This document shows positions 1-8,313 of a stretch of 64,000 nucleotides of DNA, in pieces; positions within the stretch are counted from its first letter, which is position 1; every line of letters begins with the position of its first letter. The position numbers and the translations under genes were made by a program. The stretch lies in NCBI GenBank assembly GCA_016213325.1, contig JACRAY010000024.1, forward strand, positions 62,001-126,000. The letters are read 5' to 3'. The DNA comes from Burkholderiales bacterium (lineage in GTDB: Bacteria; Pseudomonadota; Gammaproteobacteria; Burkholderiales; Burkholderiaceae_C). The notes under the pieces are model-generated. The model searched no databases and was not told the origin of the DNA. It saw only the letters and a list, made by a program, of their open reading frames with translations.

Positions 1-762
1 CTGGGCGACACCAACACCGGCATGCACCTGGCCATCGGCATCCTCACGGCCATCATCGGCCGCCAGCAGACCGGCAAGGGCCAGAAGGTGGCGTGCTCGA
101 TGCAGGATGCCGTGCTGAACCTGTGCCGCGTGAAGATGCGCGACCAGCAGCGGCTGGAGAAAGTCGGCTACCTCGAGGAGTACCCGCAGTACCCACACGA
201 GATGGAAGCCTTCGCCGACAAGGTCACGCCGCGCGGCGGCAACGCGGGCGGCGGTGGCCAGCCCGGCTGGATCCTGAAGTGCAAGGGCTGGGAGACCGAC
301 CCCAACGCCTACATCTACTTCACGGTGCAGGGCCACGCATGGGAGCCGATCTGCGATGCGCTGGGCAAGCCCGAGTGGAAGACCGACCCGGCCTACACCA
401 CGGCCAAGGCGCGGCAGCCGCACATCGACGAGATCTTCGCGACCATCGAGGACTTCATCAAGGACAAGACCAAGTTCGAAGCGGTCGACATCTTCCGCAA
501 GTACGACATCCCGTGCGCACCGGTGCTCTCCATGTACGAACTGCTGCGCGACGAGTCGCTGCGCAAGAGCGGCTCCATCGTGGAAGTGGACCACCCGGCG
601 CGCGGCAAGTACTGGACCATCGGCAGCCCGATCAAGTTCTCGGACCTGAAGCCCGAGGTGACCGCTTCGCCGCTGCTGGGGCAGCACACCGACGAGATCC
701 TCGCGGAGCTCGGCTACGACGGCGACAAGATCGCCACCTTCCACGCCGTCGGCGTGGTCTGA
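1..762 (+). CDS. frc: Formyl-CoA:oxalate CoA-transferase, 3' part (5' end outside window)
   Basis: This class III CoA-transferase moves CoA from formyl-CoA to oxalate, the first step of oxalate catabolism and oxalate-based acid tolerance; it is cytosolic. The reading frame is open from base 1, so the N-terminal part, including the usual catalytic Asp region, lies upstream and is not seen. The visible segment carries [28 protein letters not shown], the glycine loop [13 protein letters not shown] and the C-terminal block [10 protein letters not shown], all very close to E. coli Frc as I remember it. The usual partner, oxalyl-CoA decarboxylase (oxc), is not in the window and may lie upstream. 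The gene ends just before a hairpin shared with the convergent neighbour. Confidence in the family is high; frc is preferred over other CaiB/BaiF-type enzymes because of the GGGGQPGW loop. Confidence 0.93.
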   Translation: MGDTNTGMHLAIGILTAIIGRQQTGKGQKVACSMQDAVLNLCRVKMRDQQRLEKVGYLEEYPQYPHEMEAFADKVTPRGGNAGGGGQPGWILKCKGWETDPNAYIYFTVQGHAWEPICDALGKPEWKTDPAYTTAKARQPHIDEIFATIEDFIKDKTKFEAVDIFRKYDIPCAPVLSMYELLRDESLRKSGSIVEVDHPARGKYWTIGSPIKFSDLKPEVTASPLLGQHTDEILAELGYDGDKIATFHAVGVV

Positions 763-791
763 GTGAAGGGCCGCCCCCGGCGGCCCCTCAC
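763..791. terminator. Bidirectional hairpin between frc and yqaA-like gene
   Basis: An inverted repeat has left arm 763-775 and right arm 779-791 (GTGAAGGGCCGCC / GGCGGCCCCTCAC) with a 3 nt loop. It starts right after the frc stop codon and includes the stop codon of the convergent minus-strand gene. There is no clear T tract, so use as an intrinsic terminator is inferred from position and stem strength. Confidence 0.5.
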
Positions 792-1279
792 TTCGTGATT
801 CCCGCGATGTCTCCCGGAAACAGGTAGAGCAGCGCCGCGGTCATCGTGACATAGCGCAGGAACTTGCCCACCAGCATGTAGCCCGTGCACGGCCAGAAGG
901 GCAGCCGGAGCCAGCCCGCCACCGCGCACAGCGGGTCGCCCACGATCGGCATCCAGGCCAGCAGGCAGGCCTTCGGGCCCAGCCGCTCCAGCCAGCCGAG
1001 CGCCTTCGAGTGCCACTGCTTGTGCTCGTACTTGTCGACCACCTCGTGCGTGCCATAGCCGATCCACCAGTCGACCATGCCGCCCAGCGTGTTGCCGGCA
1101 GTGGCCACCAGCACGGCCGGCCAGAACAGCTCGGGGTTGAGCTTGAGCAAGCCAAACAGCGCCGGCTCGGAGCCGATCGGCAGCAGCGTGGCGGAAATGA
1201 AGGCGGCGACGAACAGCGTGCTCAGCCCGAACTCCGGCAGGGCAAGCAGCGCGAACAGTGACGTCATCCAGCTGGGCAT
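788..1279 (-). CDS. YqaA-family (DedA/VTT-like) inner-membrane protein
   Basis: The predicted product is a 163-residue integral membrane protein of the YqaA branch of the VTT/SNARE-associated superfamily, whose role is poorly defined (membrane homeostasis or lipid transport in relatives). Visible features are hydrophobic segments LSTLFVAAFISATLLPIG, AVLVATAGNTLGGMVDWWIG, ACLLAWMPIVGDPLCAVAG and a C-terminal hydrophobic stretch. The LLPIGSEP and GNTLGG motifs with the central PIVGDP loop are typical of YqaA. The start is ambiguous: in-frame ATGs at 1330, 1306, 1279 and 1267 exist. I chose 1279 because family members begin shortly before the SLFALL segment and the upstream residues look non-native. 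It is convergent with frc and divergent from dusB. Confidence 0.75.
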   Translation of the reverse strand: MPSWMTSLFALLALPEFGLSTLFVAAFISATLLPIGSEPALFGLLKLNPELFWPAVLVATAGNTLGGMVDWWIGYGTHEVVDKYEHKQWHSKALGWLERLGPKACLLAWMPIVGDPLCAVAGWLRLPFWPCTGYMLVGKFLRYVTMTAALLYLFPGDIAGITK

Positions 1280-1401
1280 GCGAGGCGCCAGTATAGGGAC
1301 GAGCATGGACCGAACATGTAGGTGCGGCACGTACGCAATCCATCATTTCGGGAGTTGAAATCGCGCAGGGCTAGAATCGTGCCTACTTTTTAAGCAGCGG
1401 C

Positions 1402-2442
1402 ATGCAGATCGGTCCTTACACCCTGGCGAACAACGTGTTCGCAGCGCCCATGGCGGGCGTGACGGACCGCCCGTTCCGCCAGCTGTGCCGCCGCTTCGGC
1501 GCGGGCTACGCGGTGAGCGAGATGGTCACTTCGCGCCGCGACCTGTGGACCAGCCTGAAGACCTCGCGCCGCGCCGACCACACCGGCGAGCCCGGCCCGG
1601 TGGCCGTGCAGATCGCCGGCACCGACGCGCAGATGATGGCCGACGCGGCCGCCTACAACGTCGAGCGCGGCGCGCAGATCATCGACATCAACATGGGCTG
1701 CCCGGCCAAGAAGGTCTGCAACAAGTGGGCCGGCTCGGCGCTGATGCAGGACGAGCCGCTGGCGGTCGCCATCGCCGAGGCCGTGGTGCGCGCCTGCGAG
1801 CCGCACGCCGTGCCGGTGACGCTGAAGATGCGCACCGGCTGGTCGCGCTCGCACAAGAACGCGCTGGTGCTGGCGCGCGCCTTCGAGCAATGCGGCATCC
1901 GCATGCTCACGCTGCACGGCCGCACGCGCGAGCAGGGCTACGGCGGGCACGCCGAGTACGACACGATTGCTGAAGTGAAGGCCGCCCTTGACATTCCTGT
2001 CGTGGCCAACGGCGACATCACCTCACCGGAAAAAGCCCGCGAAGTGCTGGCTCACACCGGCGCCGATGCCGTGATGATCGGGCGCGCGGCGCAGGGCCGG
2101 CCTTGGATCTTCCGCGAGGTGGCGCATTACCTGGCCACCGGCACGCATCTTGCGCCGCCGCTCGTCGCCGAGGTCCGGCGCGCGCTGCTCGAACACCTGC
2201 AAGACCACTACAGCCTGTACGGAGAGTTCACCGGCGTGCGCAGCGCGCGCAAGCACATCGGCTGGTATGTGAAGGGGCTGCCGGGCGGCGACGATTTCCG
2301 CCGGTACATGAACGCGATCGAATCGAGCAGCGAGCAGTTCGATGCGGTGGCCGCGTATTTCGGGGACCTGGCTCGCGTGGGCGACCGCATGCCCGCGCGC
2401 GGCGAGGCCGAGGAGACACAAGAAGTGGATCTGCAAGAATGA
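1402..2442 (+). CDS. dusB: tRNA-dihydrouridine synthase B
   Basis: DusB is a flavin-dependent enzyme that reduces a uridine in the D-loop of tRNA to dihydrouridine using NADPH. The 346-residue product has the family start [19 protein letters not shown], the [19 protein letters not shown] block with the presumed catalytic Cys106 (in KVC), the phosphate/FMN-binding [12 protein letters not shown], and VVANGDI and [11 protein letters not shown] near the end of the TIM barrel. A helical domain follows from about residue 245. It is the first gene of the classic dusB-fis pair; its TGA overlaps the fis ATG by 4 bp (ATGA), so fis is probably translationally coupled. The ATG at 1402 gives the expected N-terminus. 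Confidence 0.95.
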   Translation: MQIGPYTLANNVFAAPMAGVTDRPFRQLCRRFGAGYAVSEMVTSRRDLWTSLKTSRRADHTGEPGPVAVQIAGTDAQMMADAAAYNVERGAQIIDINMGCPAKKVCNKWAGSALMQDEPLAVAIAEAVVRACEPHAVPVTLKMRTGWSRSHKNALVLARAFEQCGIRMLTLHGRTREQGYGGHAEYDTIAEVKAALDIPVVANGDITSPEKAREVLAHTGADAVMIGRAAQGRPWIFREVAHYLATGTHLAPPLVAEVRRALLEHLQDHYSLYGEFTGVRSARKHIGWYVKGLPGGDDFRRYMNAIESSSEQFDAVAAYFGDLARVGDRMPARGEAEETQEVDLQE

Positions 2443-2675
2443 GCAAGAAGCACATCGAGGAATCGGTGCGGGCGAGCCTGGAGGGGTACTTCAAGGACCT
2501 GCGCGGCACGGAGCCCGACGGCATGTACGAGATGATGGTGAAGGTGGTCGAGAAGCCGCTGCTGGAATTCGTCATGGCGAAGGCCGACAACAACCAGTCG
2601 AGGGCTGCCGAATGGCTGGGCCTGAACCGCAACACGCTGCGCAAGAAGCTGGTCGAACACAAATTACTCAAATGA
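2439..2675 (+). CDS. fis: Fis family nucleoid-associated DNA-binding protein
   Basis: Fis is a small homodimeric nucleoid protein that bends DNA and controls rRNA, recombination and growth-phase genes. The product is 78 residues, short like other betaproteobacterial Fis proteins. It has the dimerisation part ([14 protein letters not shown]) and a C-terminal helix-turn-helix at about 53-75 containing [20 protein letters not shown]. The ATG at 2439 overlaps the dusB stop, and the Fis stop overlaps the purH ATG at 2672, so dusB-fis-purH form one overlapping transcription and translation unit. Confidence 0.95.
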   Translation: MSKKHIEESVRASLEGYFKDLRGTEPDGMYEMMVKVVEKPLLEFVMAKADNNQSRAAEWLGLNRNTLRKKLVEHKLLK

Positions 2676-4243
2676 ACGCACTGCTCTCCGTTTCCGACAA
2701 GACCGGACTCGTCGATTTCGCGCGTGGCCTGCACGCGCACGGCGTGCGGCTGGTTTCCACCGGCGGCACCGCCAAGCTGCTGGCCGACAACGGCCTGCCG
2801 GTCACCGAAGTGGCGGAGGTGACGGCCTTCCCCGAGATGCTCGACGGCCGCGTGAAGACGCTGCATCCCAAGGTGCACGGCGGCCTGCTGGCGCGGCGTG
2901 ACCTGCCCGAGCACATGGCGGCGCTCGAGCGCCACGGCATCTCCACCATCGACATCCTGGTGGTCAACCTGTACCCGTTCGAAGCCACGGTGGCCAAGCC
3001 CGGCTGCACGCTGGAAGACGCCATCGAGAACATCGACATCGGCGGCCCGGCCATGGTGCGCAGCGGAGCCAAGAACTGGAAGGACGTCGCGGTGCTGACC
3101 GATGCGTCGCAGTACGGCGCGGTGCTCGAGGAGCTGAAGACGTCCGGGTCGATCTCGCAGCAGACGAAGTTCGGGTTGTCCGTGGCAGCGTTCAACCGCA
3201 TCAGCAATTACGACGCCGCGATCAGCGACTACCTGTCGTCGCTGCAGCAGGACGGCAGCCGCACGCTGTTCCCGGGGCAGGCCAACGGCCGCTTCGTGAA
3301 GCTGCAGGACCTGCGCTACGGCGAGAACCCGCACCAGGAAGCCGCGTTCTACCGCGACCTGCACCCGGCGCCCGGCTCGCTGGTCACCGCGCAGCAGCTG
3401 CAGGGCAAGGAGCTCTCGTACAACAACATCGCCGATGCCGACGCGGCCTGGGAATGCGTGAAGGGCTTCGACGCGCCGGCCTGCGTCATCGTCAAGCATG
3501 CCAACCCGTGCGGCGTGGCGCTGGGGCAGGACGCGCTGGAGGCTTACTCGAAGGCGCTCAAGACCGACCCGACGTCCGCCTTCGGCGGCATCATCGCGTT
3601 CAACCGGCCGGTGGATGGCGCGGCCGCCAAGGCCGTTGCGAAGCAGTTCGTCGAAGTGCTGATGGCCCCGTCATTCACCGACGAGGCGCTGGCCGTGTTC
3701 AAGGCCAAGGCGAATGTGCGCGTGCTGCAGATCGCGCTGCCGCCCGGCGGCGCCGCGCCGTGGGACAACGGCCGTAATGCGATGGACATCAAGCGCGTGG
3801 GCTCGGGCCTGCTGATGCAGACGGCAGACAACAAGGAAATCGGCATTGCCGACCTGAAGGTCGTGACGATGAAGCAGCCGACGCGCGAGGAGCTGGAAGA
3901 CCTGCTGTTCGCGTGGAAGGTGGCCAAGTACGTGAAGTCCAATGCCATCGTGTTCTGCAAGGACAGCATGACCATCGGCGTCGGCGCGGGCCAGATGAGC
4001 CGCCTCGACTCGGCGCGCATCGCCGCGATCAAGGCCCGGGCGGCCGGCCTGTCGCTGGCCGGCACGGCGGCGGCGAGCGATGCCTTCTTTCCCTTCCGCG
4101 ACGGCCTGGACGTCATCATCGACCAGGGCGCCACCAGCGTCATCCAGCCGGGCGGCAGCATGCGCGACCCCGAAGTCATCGCCGCTGCCGACGAGCGCGG
4201 CATCGCGATGGTGTTTTCAGGGGTGCGGCACTTCAGGCATTAG
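2672..4243 (+). CDS. purH: Bifunctional AICAR transformylase/IMP cyclohydrolase
   Basis: PurH carries out the last two steps of de novo IMP synthesis: formylation of AICAR with 10-formyl-THF and ring closure of FAICAR. The product is 523 residues, the normal length. The N-terminal MGS-like cyclohydrolase domain (about 1-145) begins [19 protein letters not shown] and holds [11 protein letters not shown] and [13 protein letters not shown]. The transformylase domain shows [14 protein letters not shown], the catalytic KHANPCGVA and the C-terminal [11 protein letters not shown]. The start is the ATG that overlaps the fis stop; the same frame stays open upstream but only as out-of-family sequence. 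A palindromic TTCTGCG repeat follows the stop. Confidence 0.96.
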   Translation: MNALLSVSDKTGLVDFARGLHAHGVRLVSTGGTAKLLADNGLPVTEVAEVTAFPEMLDGRVKTLHPKVHGGLLARRDLPEHMAALERHGISTIDILVVNLYPFEATVAKPGCTLEDAIENIDIGGPAMVRSGAKNWKDVAVLTDASQYGAVLEELKTSGSISQQTKFGLSVAAFNRISNYDAAISDYLSSLQQDGSRTLFPGQANGRFVKLQDLRYGENPHQEAAFYRDLHPAPGSLVTAQQLQGKELSYNNIADADAAWECVKGFDAPACVIVKHANPCGVALGQDALEAYSKALKTDPTSAFGGIIAFNRPVDGAAAKAVAKQFVEVLMAPSFTDEALAVFKAKANVRVLQIALPPGGAAPWDNGRNAMDIKRVGSGLLMQTADNKEIGIADLKVVTMKQPTREELEDLLFAWKVAKYVKSNAIVFCKDSMTIGVGAGQMSRLDSARIAAIKARAAGLSLAGTAAASDAFFPFRDGLDVIIDQGATSVIQPGGSMRDPEVIAAADERGIAMVFSGVRHFRH

Positions 4244-4250
4244 GATCTCC

Positions 4251-4368
4251 GGTTGGGTCTTGAACGCAGAAGGCGCAGAAATTGCGCAGAAGGCGCAGAA
4301 AGGAATCCTGGTTTTCTCCTTCTGCGACTTCTGCGCAATTCTGCGTCTTCTGCGTTCTAAGCCCCACC
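4251..4368. repeat. TTCTGCG palindromic element, copy 1
   Basis: A long imperfect inverted repeat built from CGCAGAA/TTCTGCG units: left arm about 4263-4304, right arm 4317-4356, roughly 38 paired bases. It is framed by a GGTTGGGTCTTGAACGCAGAAG-like left border and a degenerate right border. A second copy with the same border and arms lies at 43767-43882. It sits between convergent purH and hemL, so an RNA hairpin would form in either direction and could stop transcription. The right border contains the hemL stop codon. Confidence 0.8.
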
Positions 4369-5670
4369 CAGCGCTACAAACGCCTCGCGGGCAGCTTCAA
4401 CCGTAGCCGCGATGTCGGCGTCGGTGTGCGCTGAGCTGACGAACCCGGCCTCATACAACGCCGGCGCGATGTAAACGCCGCGATCGAGCAGGGCGTGGAA
4501 GAAGCGGCCGAAACGGGGCGAATCGCTCTTCATCACCTGCCCATAGTTCTGCGGCAATTCAGGCAACAGGAAGAACCCGAACATGCCGCCTTCGCAGTCC
4601 GCGGCGAAGGGCACGCCTGCATCGCGTGCGGCCGCCGTGAGGCCATCCACCAGCGACCGGGTACGCGCCGCAAGCGCGTGAAAAAAGTTCGGTTTTGCGA
4701 TTTCTTTCAGAGTGGCCAATCCGCACGCAGTGGCCACCGGGTTGCCGCTCAAGGTGCCCGCCTGGTAGACCGGGCCGAGCGGTGCGAGCTGCTCCATCAG
4801 AGCGCGCGGCCCGCCGAAGGCAGCCAGCGGCATGCCGCCGCCGATCACCTTGCCCAGCACCGTCAGGTCGGGCCGGAAGCCCGGGATCTCGCGCGCATAG
4901 ACCGACGCCGCGCCGCCGAGCGCCACGCGAAAGCCCGTCATCACCTCGTCGAACACCAGCAGCGCGCCATGCTGCGTGCACAGCTCGCGGCAGCGCTTCA
5001 TGAAGGGCACGCTCGCACGCACGAAGTTCATGTTGCCCGCTATCGCCTCGATCACGATGCAGGCGATCTCGCCGCCCTGCGTGGCGAACGCTTCTTCCAG
5101 CTGCGCGACGTTGTTGTACTCGAGCACCAGCGTGTGCTGCACCACCTCGGCCGGCACGCCCGCGCTGGTGGGGTGGCCGAAGGTGGCGAGGCCCGAGCCC
5201 GCCTTCACCAGCAACGCGTCGGCGTGCCCGTGGTAGCAGCCTTCGAACTTGACGATCTTCGAGCGACCGGTGGCGCCGCGCGCCAGGCGTATCGTGCTCA
5301 TCGCCGCTTCGGTGCCCGAGCTCACCAGCCGCACCATCTCCACCGCCGGCAGGTGCTGCACGATCTCCTCGGCCAGCTCGATCTCGCGCTCGGTGGGCGC
5401 GCCGAACGAGAAGCCTTCGGTGGCTGCGCGCTGCACCGCCTCGAGCACGGCCGGGTGGCCGTGGCCCAGGATCATCGGGCCCCAGGAGCCGATGTAGTCG
5501 ATGTAGCGCTGCCCCGCGGCGTCCCAGAAGTACGGCCCCTGGGCGCGCTGCACGAAGCGCGGCGTGCCGCCCACCGCGCGGAAGGCGCGCACCGGCGAAT
5601 TGACGCCGCCGGGGATGAGGCGGCGTGCGCGCTCGAACAGTTCGTCGTTGCGGTCAGTGCTTGGTGTCAT
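4357..5670 (-). CDS. hemL: Glutamate-1-semialdehyde 2,1-aminomutase
   Basis: HemL is a PLP enzyme that converts glutamate-1-semialdehyde to 5-aminolevulinate, the first committed tetrapyrrole precursor in the C5 pathway. The 437-residue product is the usual size. It shows [18 protein letters not shown] at the N-terminus, [16 protein letters not shown], the [17 protein letters not shown]-binding aspartate block and [10 protein letters not shown] with the Schiff-base Lys274. The start at 5670 is supported by the conserved N-terminus; the frame continues upstream into thiD but that part is a shadow. The gene overlaps the 3' end of thiD by 17 bp, suggesting cotranscription. Its last codons and TAG coincide with the border of the palindromic repeat. 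Confidence 0.96.
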   Translation of the reverse strand: MTPSTDRNDELFERARRLIPGGVNSPVRAFRAVGGTPRFVQRAQGPYFWDAAGQRYIDYIGSWGPMILGHGHPAVLEAVQRAATEGFSFGAPTEREIELAEEIVQHLPAVEMVRLVSSGTEAAMSTIRLARGATGRSKIVKFEGCYHGHADALLVKAGSGLATFGHPTSAGVPAEVVQHTLVLEYNNVAQLEEAFATQGGEIACIVIEAIAGNMNFVRASVPFMKRCRELCTQHGALLVFDEVMTGFRVALGGAASVYAREIPGFRPDLTVLGKVIGGGMPLAAFGGPRALMEQLAPLGPVYQAGTLSGNPVATACGLATLKEIAKPNFFHALAARTRSLVDGLTAAARDAGVPFAADCEGGMFGFFLLPELPQNYGQVMKSDSPRFGRFFHALLDRGVYIAPALYEAGFVSSAHTDADIAATVEAAREAFVALGGA

Positions 5671-6586
5671 GGGCAGGCATGTCGAAAGTGGGGACGGATG
5701 TCGTGGGCTCGCCGCCGTCCTCACCCGCTGCATCGCCTTCGGGCTGCGCCCAGAACATGCGGTCGGGAATGACGTGGCCCATGCCGGGGCGGAAACCGCC
5801 GCCCAGGCACTGGTCGAGGTAGCCGAGCGCTTCGGTGGCAGCAGTGGCCAGGTCGGTGCCGCCGGCCAGCAGTGCAGCAAGCGCGGCCGACAGCGTGTCG
5901 CCGGCGCCGGCGAACATCGCGTCGAAGCGCTCGAACTTCTGGCTGCCCAGCACCGCTTGCGGCGTGGCCAGCACGTTGTCGACGAACTGGTCGGGCAGCG
6001 GGACGCCCGTGACCAGCACGTAGGGCACGCCCACGTCCGCAGCGGCCTTGGCGAGGTCGCGTGCCGTGGGGCTGCGGTCGGCGCTCCAGTCGGGCAGCAG
6101 CCAGCGCCACAGCGTGCTGTGGTTGCCCACCAGCACGGTGGTCTGCGGCAGCATCAGCTCGCGGAACGCGTCGAGGTACAGGTCGGCCAGCCCTTCGTCC
6201 CACCACGACAGGCTGGGCATGTAGGCCACCAGCGGCACGTCGGCATAGTCCGCTGCGATTTCGGCCACCGTGCTCACGGTCTCGGGGCTGCCGAGGAAGC
6301 CGACCTTGAACACCTGCACCGGCACGTCCTCGAGGATGGTGCGCGCCTGCTGGGCGACCGCGTCCTCGTCGAGCGCGAAATGGTCGAACACCTCCGCCGT
6401 GTCGCGCACGTAGGCGCCCGTGACCACCGGCAGGGGATGGGCACCGACCGAGGCCACGGCCGTCACGTCGGCCGCGAGGCCGCCCGCGCCGCTCGGGTCG
6501 CTGGCATTGAACACCATCACGCAGGCCGGCCCGCCCGCTTCTTCGGTGGATTCGGTACTCGGGGAGGGGGGATTGGGGTTTGCCAT
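5654..6586 (-). CDS. thiD: Hydroxymethylpyrimidine/phosphomethylpyrimidine kinase
   Basis: This ribokinase-fold enzyme phosphorylates HMP and HMP-P in thiamine synthesis. The product is 310 residues. [20 protein letters not shown] near the N-terminus is the substrate and Mg motif, and [20 protein letters not shown] is the C-terminal anion hole/ATP motif with the catalytic Asp. It is longer than E. coli ThiD at both ends, with a Pro/Ser-rich head and an acidic tail of about 30 residues. The start at 6586 precedes the head and is divergent from the rubredoxin gene with 93 bp between. No TPP riboswitch-like structure was recognised upstream. It could also act in vitamin B6 salvage, as some ThiD/PdxK relatives do. 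Confidence 0.88.
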   Translation of the reverse strand: MANPNPPSPSTESTEEAGGPACVMVFNASDPSGAGGLAADVTAVASVGAHPLPVVTGAYVRDTAEVFDHFALDEDAVAQQARTILEDVPVQVFKVGFLGSPETVSTVAEIAADYADVPLVAYMPSLSWWDEGLADLYLDAFRELMLPQTTVLVGNHSTLWRWLLPDWSADRSPTARDLAKAAADVGVPYVLVTGVPLPDQFVDNVLATPQAVLGSQKFERFDAMFAGAGDTLSAALAALLAGGTDLATAATEALGYLDQCLGGGFRPGMGHVIPDRMFWAQPEGDAAGEDGGEPTTSVPTFDMPAHDTKH

Positions 6587-6679
6587 AGGGGCAGGATATT
6601 CCGCCGCGGCTTTCGGGGTTCGGGGGGCCCAATGGCCACCGATACAATCGTTGCATTCTATGCGAAGGCCCTTTAAGCT

Positions 6680-6859
6680 GTGACAGAGACAACGACCAAG
6701 ACCTGGATGTGCCTGATTTGCGGGTGGATTTACGATGAGGCTGCGGGTTCTCCCGAACATGGCCTCGCCCCCGGGACCGCCTGGGAACAGGTTCCAATGA
6801 ACTGGACCTGCCCGGAGTGCGGTGCCCGCAAGGAAGACTTCGAGATGGTGCAGATTTAA
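6680..6859 (+). CDS. Rubredoxin
   Basis: A 59-residue one-iron electron-transfer protein. The two cysteine pairs CLIC and CPEC that bind the Fe(SCys)4 centre are present, with the intervening GWIYDEAAGSPEHG and PGTAWEQVPMNW segments typical of rubredoxins. The start is GTG at 6680 (VTETTTKTWMC...). It lies between divergent thiD and pilG; rubredoxin next to the pil chemosensory operon is common in this bacterial group. The partner reductase or client enzyme is not evident in the window. Confidence 0.93.
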   Translation: MTETTTKTWMCLICGWIYDEAAGSPEHGLAPGTAWEQVPMNWTCPECGARKEDFEMVQI

Positions 6860-6928
6860 CGGGCGGCCACTGTTACATGTTGGCCGAAGCCGCCCGCCAT
6901 GTAGTGACGATTTGAGGAGCAGCGCCAA

Positions 6929-7321
6929 GTGACGACGGGATTGAAGGTGCTGGTGATAGACGACAGCAACACCATCCGGCGCAGCGCGGAGATCTTCCTG
7001 AAGCAGGGCGGCCATGAGGTCATGCTGGCCGAGGATGGGTTCGACGCGCTCGCCAAGGTCAACGATTACCAGCCCAACCTGATCTTCTGCGACATCCTGA
7101 TGCCGCGCCTCGACGGCTACCAGACGTGCGCCATCATCAAGCGCAACGCGAAATTCGCCAACACGCCGGTGGTCATGCTGTCGTCCAAGGACGGCGTCTT
7201 CGACAAGGCCCGCGGCCGGATGGTCGGCTCGCAGGATTACCTGACGAAGCCCTTCACGAAAGACCAGCTGCTGCAGACCGTGAAACAGTTCGGCGCCGCA
7301 GCGACGGAAAACCAAGGTTAG
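6929..7321 (+). CDS. pilG: Twitching motility response regulator PilG
   Basis: A single-domain CheY-like receiver of 130 residues that acts downstream of the PilL/ChpA kinase in controlling type IV pilus extension. Visible receiver residues are the acidic pair in VLVIDDSNT, phospho-acceptor Asp55 in FCDILMPRLDG, the MLSSKDG threonine/serine region and the DYLTKPF lysine. The start is GTG at 6929, preceded by a good GAGGAG site about 8 bases upstream. First gene of pilGHIJ-pilL; pilH follows after 11 bp. Confidence 0.92.
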   Translation: MTTGLKVLVIDDSNTIRRSAEIFLKQGGHEVMLAEDGFDALAKVNDYQPNLIFCDILMPRLDGYQTCAIIKRNAKFANTPVVMLSSKDGVFDKARGRMVGSQDYLTKPFTKDQLLQTVKQFGAAATENQG

Positions 7322-7332
7322 GAGTGAGTGAG

Positions 7333-7698
7333 ATGGCGATCAACAAAGTACTCGTTGTGGACGACTCGAAGACGGAACTGATGTTCATGACCGACCTGCT
7401 GCAGAAGAACGGCTTCACGGTGCGCACGGCCGAGAACGCCGACGACACCTTCAAGCGGCTGTCCGAAGAAAAGCCCGACCTGATCCTGATGGACGTGGTC
7501 ATGCCCGGCCAGAACGGCTTCCAGCTCACGCGCGCCATCACCCGCGACCCCAATTTCGCCGACGTGCCGATCATCATGTGCACGAGCAAGAACCAGGAAA
7601 CCGACCGCGTCTGGGGCATGCGCCAAGGCGCGCGCGACTACATCACCAAGCCCGTCGACGCCGACGAGCTGATGGCGAAGATCAAGGCCCTGGGCTGA
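7333..7698 (+). CDS. pilH: Twitching motility response regulator PilH
   Basis: A second stand-alone receiver (121 residues) of the Pil-Chp system. In Pseudomonas, PilH is associated with pilus retraction or acts as a phosphate sink. It has VLVVDDSKTE, phospho-acceptor Asp54 in LMDVVMPGQNG, MCTSKNQ and the DYITKPVD lysine motif. The ATG at 7333 follows an AGGAGTGAGTGAG ribosome-binding stretch that also spans the pilG-pilH junction, so the two genes are very likely cotranscribed. Confidence 0.92.
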   Translation: MAINKVLVVDDSKTELMFMTDLLQKNGFTVRTAENADDTFKRLSEEKPDLILMDVVMPGQNGFQLTRAITRDPNFADVPIIMCTSKNQETDRVWGMRQGARDYITKPVDADELMAKIKALG

Positions 7699-7737
7699 GC
7701 CCACGGCCCTGGTTCCAGCCAAGCAGTACCCCCCACC

Positions 7738-8274
7738 ATGGCCAACCGCGAAGCCCTCCGAGAACTCCAGAGCCGACTGGCCAACCGCCTGCAGGCGGCG
7801 CGCACGGAAGGCGTGCAGGCTTCATGGCTCGCCGTCGAGGCGTCCGGCCACAAGTACCTGTTCCCGCTGACCCAGTCGGGCGAGATCTTCCCCTTCACCG
7901 CGGCGCAGGCCGTGCCGTACACGCGGCCCTGGTTCCTCGGCGTCGCCAACCTGCGCGGCGGCCTGTATGGCGTGGTCGACCTCGCGAGCTTCGTGGCCGG
8001 CGGCGCGCCGGCGCAGCGCTCCGACGCGGGCCGTGCCGAGTCGCGGCTGGTCGCGCTGAACGCCGTGCTCGAAGTCAACTGCGCGCTGCTGATCGACCGC
8101 CTCGCGGGGCTGCGCAGCCTGGACTCGTTCCGCACGTCCGAACAGGCGCCCGAAGGCTCGCCCGAATACTTCGGCACGCGCTACGCCGACGCCAACGGCC
8201 TGGCCTGGCAGGAAATCAACCTGCAGGCGCTGGCCCAGCAACCCCATTTCCTCGCCATCAGCGCTGCATCGTGA
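7738..8274 (+). CDS. pilI: CheW-like adaptor PilI
   Basis: A 178-residue CheW-domain protein expected to couple the PilJ chemoreceptor to the PilL kinase at the inner membrane. Supporting sequence: the CheW-like core WLAVEASGHKYLFPLTQSGE, the NLRGGLYGVVDLASFV strand pair that is the hallmark of the family, and a C-terminal YADANGLAWQEINLQAL segment. Position between pilH and pilJ, 39 bp on either side, fits the Pil-Chp operon order. Confidence 0.88.
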   Translation: MANREALRELQSRLANRLQAARTEGVQASWLAVEASGHKYLFPLTQSGEIFPFTAAQAVPYTRPWFLGVANLRGGLYGVVDLASFVAGGAPAQRSDAGRAESRLVALNAVLEVNCALLIDRLAGLRSLDSFRTSEQAPEGSPEYFGTRYADANGLAWQEINLQALAQQPHFLAISAAS

Positions 8275-8313
8275 GGCAGCGCGCGTACCCCCCGTCCCCG
8301 GAAGGCTTGCACC

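Noticed and set aside
1355..1377. TTGAAA and TAGAAT upstream of dusB as a promoter pair
   Set aside because: The spacer is only 11 bases, too short for a sigma-70 promoter.
6587..6679. Possible TPP riboswitch ahead of thiD
   Set aside because: The 93 bp gap is short and lacks the conserved thi-box sequences (CUGAGA and related) in either direction.
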